From: Powellomyces hirtus
Taxonomy: Eukaryota > Chytridiomycota > Chytridiomycetes > Spizellomycetales > Powellomycetaceae
Length of the DNA stretch: 64,000 nt
Direction of reading: 5' to 3'
Assembly: GCA_025526995.1 (NCBI GenBank)
Contig: JAHLKG010000002.1
Location: 62,001-126,000 of the forward strand
How positions within the stretch are numbered: the first letter of the stretch is position 1; every line of letters starts with the position of its first letter. The notes under the pieces were generated by a model, which had not been told where the DNA came from, ran no database searches, and saw only the letters and a list, made by a program, of their open reading frames with translations. The position numbers and the translations under genes are program-made. This document shows positions 57,393 through 64,000 of the stretch, piece by piece.

Positions 57393-60300
57393 ATGAAGGT
57401 CGTAGCTCTGTTAAGGTATTCAGTGGTAGCAAGTATGGGATCATACAAATTCTGATTCAACACCCTCTTGTCATGCCGACAGCGGAGGCAAAGACAGCTG
57501 CTTCAACATGCTGCATTGTGTTGCCAACGGTCATGAAATCGTTGCATTGGCTAATTTAAAGCCCGCAGCAGCAAGCGGAAAAGGTTCGATTTCTGGAATA
57601 TCTGAAGTCGGTTCCGCCGTCCGCCAACCGGCATTGCATTCTGACTCCTCCAATTCCTCACGCCGACAGACGAGCTCGATAGCTACATGTACCAGACGGT
57701 TGGGCACGACGCTATTGACCTGTATGGAGAATGCATGGGACTGCCATTGTTTAGAAGAGAAATAAAGGGGACGTCCGTCTCACAAGGCTCGGATTATTGT
57801 TTGACGGAGAATGACGAGGTGGAGGACCTGTTTGAGCTACTATCAAATGTCAAGGTACGCGTGGAGAGTACACGGATGTAGATAGATAGGTGGAGGTTGG
57901 TAGCAGACCTTGTTCGCTTGGGCTCATGCACGCCGGGTGACCTGCCTGTCTGGAGCTTCAGGGTTGCAGCCACGGCAAACGACAGACAATTTACCCAGTC
58001 TTATGTGCGCTTCGAACGCGCAAGACTTGTACGGATTGGGGGATTGAGCTAAGCAACTGATACGGAAACAGCTGGGTTGTGAACAATGAAGGCTTGTTTT
58101 TCTGATGGAGACAAGGGATAGAAGGCCGGAGCCGGGCGCTACGCTGTGCGTGCGTCTTTGGGACGTGATTTACGACCACTGTACTGGATATGATTGTTTG
58201 TAGAGCAAACCGTTGCCTTCAGAAAACAAAGAATGTGTTTAAATGCCTAGTATTATCCAGCGATTGTGAATATGAGGTTTTCATGCGAGACAACTCGTGA
58301 GAAGGATGTCATGTGTATTCGGGGAGACGGGAACTGCCGACGTGGACCTTCTAGCTAGAATGGAGCACAAGACCCTAAGACCTGCTCTCTCCATACTCAG
58401 AGGGCCATTCCTGACGTAGAAGGCGTTTCATCAGGAGCCATTCTGTCCAACTACCAGCGAGTGCGAGTCGAGAATGTGTATGTTCATTACGTTATACTGA
58501 TTAGTTTCATGCGTGACCTTTGAAGATATCGTTATGATCCTTTAGTTGCGCGCGTCTCGGACTTGCGTCCATAGCATACATGTGGCGGCGCAATCAGAAC
58601 GAGCTCATGCAAGAGATGATATCAGTCGGTTTGAACGCCATACTGATTAAGGTCGCATCCTTGGGTAGGTCTCCCTTCCATGCATTCATATGGTGTTGAC
58701 GAAGTTATCCTCATCCTTACGACGGTCACTTTACTCAGGGCTCAATGAAAGGCATCTTGGTAAAACTTTACAAGAGATGTACCCGCATCTCCTGAGCATG
58801 GTAGGTTTGATGGTCCACGAATTTTGATGCTTCGTGCTAACTAGCTGGTCCGCTATGTTTAACCGCAGCACGAAAGATTCGGGGCACACATCTGCGGTGA
58901 AGGTGGCGAGTTTGAAACACTGACTTTGGATTGTCCGATTTTCCGAAAACGAATCGTCATGTGAGTTCCACACCTTGCTATCCAGATGTCCTGACTCATA
59001 TATTGATCAGCATTGAATTTTCTCTCATCACACAGAGATCAGACGGAATTGGTGGTACATTCTGATGACGCAATCGCCGTTGTTGCATACCTCCGTATCA
59101 CAAAAGCCCATGTCGAGGAAAAAGCGCCTGATGAGATCGGTCTAGACGACGAGGACAAGTCGTTTCTGCTGAAAGGGATTGGTGCTTATAGTCACTTCTC
59201 CCCTGACCCATGCAGTGTGCTACCCGCTTTAGAAGTGGTATGTTGTTTTTGCCCTTGAGCTTTTACCATAAGTATCGGCCTCACGCATTGGCAGGATGGC
59301 AAGCTGCTAAAAGCTGTAGAGTACCATCCGATCATCTCTTGCGCGGAAGAAGAAACTGCTATAGCAGGTACGCACTCTTCGTTCCCATGGTCATATACCT
59401 TGGTACCATTGCACTGACCAGACATAACTGAAGCCGCTTGGTCGCAGAATCGCTATGATGCACCATATTTCGCCCTTTCGGGGCTAACGGTCAGCGACAT
59501 TACGACTCATTCTACCCCGATGGCCATAGAGGAGGAAACGAAAATAATCATGACCGAGATTCATGGTAAGCGCGCTGGCCATAGCACCGAAAAAGATCTG
59601 GATCGGATGAGTAAACCACCGATGTGCTCTCAGCTCGGCTAGAACGCCAAGGCTTGTCGTGGGACAATGTTGTTATGATGCATGTGTACATTGGCGACAT
59701 GCAGCTCTTTGCGCGGCTGAATAGCATTTACAAATCTTATTTTGGCATCAATCCCCCGCCCAGGTATGTCAGCGTTTTGGTCGAAGAATCGATCTTCATG
59801 ACGACTGAAGATTGAATGCAGGGTGACAGTGGAGGTTGCGCTTCCAGGAACTGCGCAGGTGCAAATCGATTGTCTGGCATACCGAGGCCAAAAAGAAACG
59901 ATGCACGTGCAGAGCATCTCCTATTGGGCGTAAGTTGCATCTGGAAGGCGTTGGCCTTCAAATAGTGTTACCCGTCCACTCATGCGCTCTTTCATTTCAT
60001 CTACCCTCAGACCTGCCAACATTGGGTGAGTGAGTCCGCACCTGCACAGATTCCAAACACGAGACTTATTCGACCTTTCTCGGCTTCAGACCTTACAGTC
60101 AAACGGCGATGGTACGACATATTGAGGTGTGCCCACGGGCTGCAGTCCAAATGCACTGATTTATTTCTACGTTCACGTCACAGATTTCGGATCAGATCCA
60201 CACTGCTGGTCAAATTGGTTTGGTCCCAAACACTATGGTGCTCCCGCGTCCTTCCGATCTGTCATGTGCCCGGGAGGCCCGATTATCACATCAAAGTCTT

Positions 60301-61234
60301 GCTCGCGTCGCTGAGGCTGTGGAGTGCAATCTTGCGAGCGACGCTGCATTATGCGTTTGTTATCTAGCGGATTCTGTACATGCCGGGCTATCGCGCGCTG
60401 TGTGGGATCAGAATGTACATATGACAAATGCATGTCCGGAATGTATCCTTAAAGGCTAAGTTTGTTTTATGTAGGTTAGTACGAACGTCCCTGCTCTCTA
60501 CGTCACCGTTCCTGGTCTGCCTCGGAACGCCCAGATCGAATGGGCCGTGCTGCTAAACAAACCTACGGCCTCACGCGTGGTAGACAGCAGCGACGAAGAA
60601 GATACTTCGGATTTGCAAGAGACGCTTAAAACAGCAAGCTGTGGGTCAATGTTAGCTTTTTCTTCCCCGTCTGATGCTAACGTCCTTCTCTGTTTCAGTG
60701 AAGACGGACGCAAACGAGATTAGTTGTACTGCTGACGCGTGGAGGCGAGGGCACTTATCCAGCATTGCGGGTGCAGCTGCTCTTATAGGTACGAAACGCT
60801 TGAGCCCGTCCCCGCAATTTGGCAACTGTTCATGTATCATCTCTGCTTTTTCCTTAGACTCGAGCGCTCCATTGACACAACGTTCAGTCGTCACGCTTGT
60901 GACATCATTGATTTCGCAACTCAAAGCCGCCACGCACAAAATCCATCCTGCTTCTTCATCGCTCGGACAGTTCATCGCCTTCCGGGTGTTCTACCTGTCC
61001 GGGATCCCGAAAGTGTGGATCAAAACAGGTAGGTTCATGCCCATGTCCTCTTTTCCTTCTGGTGACAGCAACACATTGAGTGCTCACTTCCAACAATGTT
61101 TAGCATTTGAAATGATCCCGGACCTTCAGCGCAATACAGCGGTCACCTTCGTCCCCGTCTCCTCCATAGTGTCCCCGTCCATGGCTCCCCACCTCCATGC
61201 TGCGCTGGCTCTGGCGGCACATGGTTCCGGATAA
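57393..61234 (+). CDS. DPH6: Diphthine-ammonia ligase DPH6 with C-terminal RidA-like domains
   Basis: Last step of diphthamide synthesis on elongation factor 2: ATP- and ammonia-dependent amidation of diphthine. Nineteen exons: 57393-57415, 57483-57583, 57670-57854, 58401-58477, 58546-58664, 58739-58800, 58869-58960, 59036-59237, 59295-59367, 59422-59565, 59634-59763, 59822-59929, 60011-60025, 60090-60111, 60184-60414, 60475-60640, 60699-60788, 60858-61028 and 61104-61234, giving 713 aa (yeast 685). The PP-loop SGGKDS is split by the first intron. DELDSYMYQTVGHDAIDLYG, GAILSNYQRVRVENVCARLG and GEGGEFETLTLDCP are diagnostic. The C-terminal half has two YjgF/RidA-like folds (YWAPANIGPYSQTA and others). 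Exons of 15 and 22 nt and one long intron (57855-58400) are notable. Exon 10 may instead start at 59434. Confidence 0.92.
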
Positions 61235-61845
61235 TGATAAAAATACTTTGCACGCTTGCTACCAGACACTTCTGTAATGATTTTGATGAAGTGGTATATT
61301 TAAATCATAAAAATGGCTTCAAACATTTATCTCATGCAATCTAATTATAAGTCTTGAATCTGGACGGTCTCGTTAAGTGTCGTATTATTTGCAAAAATCA
61401 AACATCAAAAATGCTATTAATTAGTTAATAGTTCTAAAGAAAAGATTACGATTACCAGAAATACATATTCAGATACAAATAGCTTTCACAATGAATGAAC
61501 TTAATGACGATTCAACAAATCATGAATTGGATTGAATATACTTGAATTTGTCAAACAATTCATATTCCGGCATCACCACTGATAGATGGGTTTTGAGAAA
61601 TTTGTGTTACGTGCTCCCAGCTCCTCCCGCCGGGGCTTTTAACCTTCCAGCTCATACCGTTTGTTGCCGGCATCCATCGCCTGCCTGCGTAAGGATCAGA
61701 GCCGACCGGGAGTTTCTACAACATCTTCAGTCGATATAGCAATTCCGCTTAGCCCTTAAGTATGCATGCCTCCTCACCTGCCCTCTGAGATGTTCCATAT
61801 GTAACAAGTACAACTGAGATCAGAAAAAGAGCCGAAAAGGCACAG
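61235..61845. other. Convergent AT-rich spacer DPH6-J protein
   Basis: About 0.6 kb, the most AT-rich part of the window (61290-61580). No coding signal. Confidence 0.6.
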
Positions 61846-62682
61846 TCAAAAGATATCGTTATCCTCCCGGTCCGCCGCAGCCCTTGCTCTGAAAGGCGCG
61901 ATTTGTTTCTCGAATCCATTCTCGCGCGCGCGTCGCAGTCTCTCCTGATAAAACTCTGCATTGACGCGATCCTGCTCATTCAATTGCGCCCTAACTTGTC
62001 TCCGCACACGGTCTACATGCCAGAACACTACACAGCTGGACGCAAAGGCGGCAAGCATCACCAGCGTGGCCAATTTCCCATTCGACATATATTGCGGCTG
62101 CGTGTTGCCGCCGCCTTGAGTCGGGTAGAACGTCGGGTCGGCATACGTGTATGCGTCTTGCCAACTCCCATTTGAGTATGGCGGTGGGGGTGGCGGGGGG
62201 TAGGTAGAGTAGTAGTAGGAACGGTTGCCTGAAGCGGCGTACGAGTAGGAAGGGGAGGACGTTGATGAGTACGGCGGTGTGAAGGCGCCCGAGTCCCATG
62301 CTTTCCGTTTGGCTGAACTGCTGAGAATCTCGTACGCTTTGACCACTCGCAGGAACTCTTCGTTATCGGTGGTTTGTTTCTTTTTGGATGCACGATCCGC
62401 GGGTGGATCACCGCCAACCCCACCAGCGACAACCCGGTCCGGATGCAACGAAAACACGAGTTTGTAGTACGCTTTCTTCACGTCAGCCCGAGTGGCAGTT
62501 TTTGGGACTTTGAGCGTTTGGTATGGACAGAACCGTGATGTACTGGCGAAGCGCTGTCGGGGGCGTTGTGGATGCCCTAGGATGGGCCAGGCGGAGAACG
62601 TCGGCGAGCTAATAGAAGGTAATTGCCGCGGCACGAGCTTGCAGCAACATTGACTAAGCAGGGAGGACGGACAGCCTAGCAT
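61846..62682 (-). CDS. J-domain (Hsp40) protein, probably mitochondrial, membrane-anchored
   Basis: Co-chaperone that stimulates an Hsp70 ATPase. Single exon, 278 aa. The start is basic and Ser/Pro-rich without acidic residues, like a mitochondrial presequence (ending around RQRFASTSRF). The J domain follows at about 53-130: CPYQTLKVPKTATRADVKKA, then YYKLVFSLHPDR with the HPD motif, and FLRVVKAYEILSSSAKRKAW. A Tyr/Ser/Pro-rich linker comes next, then one transmembrane helix (KLATLVMLAAFASSCVVFW) and a charged coil (EFYQERLRRARENGFEKQI). It lacks the Gly/Phe and zinc-finger regions of class I, so it is a class III protein of the DNAJC4/DNAJC type, by eye. Confidence 0.85.
   Translation of the reverse strand: MLGCPSSLLSQCCCKLVPRQLPSISSPTFSAWPILGHPQRPRQRFASTSRFCPYQTLKVPKTATRADVKKAYYKLVFSLHPDRVVAGGVGGDPPADRASKKKQTTDNEEFLRVVKAYEILSSSAKRKAWDSGAFTPPYSSTSSPSYSYAASGNRSYYYSTYPPPPPPPYSNGSWQDAYTYADPTFYPTQGGGNTQPQYMSNGKLATLVMLAAFASSCVVFWHVDRVRRQVRAQLNEQDRVNAEFYQERLRRARENGFEKQIAPFRARAAADREDNDIF

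Positions 62683-64000
<1,318 letters not shown>

Overview
This is a nuclear segment of a fungal genome, most likely a zoosporic (flagellated) chytrid-type fungus. The genes are split by short introns (about 50-110 nt, GT...AG), and intergenic gaps are mostly short. A GATA factor carries the AreA-type N-terminal domain typical of fungi. Two genes belong only to organisms that build motile cilia: a BBOF1-like basal-body protein and an RSPH10B-like radial-spoke protein. I placed 23 protein genes, plus one fragment at the left edge and one gene cut by the right edge. All exon boundaries were worked out by eye from splice signals, reading phase and remembered family conservation. No search or alignment was run.

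Layout. 1-165: a Sel1-repeat-like fragment. 277-990 (-): RNA polymerase III subunit RPC9, whose last exon is tandemly duplicated. 1185-7546 (+): a Nup159/NUP214-type FG nucleoporin with 13 exons. 7904-8760 (-): PAM17. 9137-9856 (+): GNAT acetyltransferase. 10631-11053 (-): a small disordered protein. 11315-12415 (+): METTL22-like methyltransferase. 13334-15799 (+): SWI3/RSC8. 16089-16785 (-): mitoribosomal mL43. 17683-18482 (-): p24 cargo receptor. 18483-22536: a repeat-rich region of about 4 kb with no gene that I can support. 22537-26379 (+): a glutamine-rich AreA-like GATA factor. 27094-27856 (-): ARPC4. 28443-29828 (+): M20 amidohydrolase. 30346-32182 (+): a chromodomain protein with a row of SIM-like motifs. 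32386-34850 (-): BBOF1. 35469-38156 (-): DHX40-like helicase. 38515-41274 (+): UNC-45/She4 myosin chaperone. 41440-42594 (-): an unknown internally repeated KEN-box protein. 43033-46337 (+): RSPH10B. 46698-47150 (-): a secreted 8-cysteine protein. 48730-50247 (+): YOD1/OTU1. 51612-53249 (+): eIF5. 54346-57036 (+): UBA2. 57393-61234 (+): DPH6 with 19 exons. 61846-62682 (-): a mitochondrial-type J protein. 63621 to the edge (-): RBX1.

The content is mainly core cell biology: transcription and chromatin, nuclear transport, mitochondrial import and translation, vesicle traffic, actin and myosin, ubiquitin and SUMO, translation initiation and diphthamide synthesis. I see no prokaryote-like operon, CRISPR array, convincing tRNA or intact transposon. 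The most unusual items are the KEN-box repeat protein, which shares a promoter holding MluI-box and E2F-like sites with RSPH10B; the chromodomain/SIM protein; the secreted 8-cysteine protein; and the local duplication at the RPC9 3' end.
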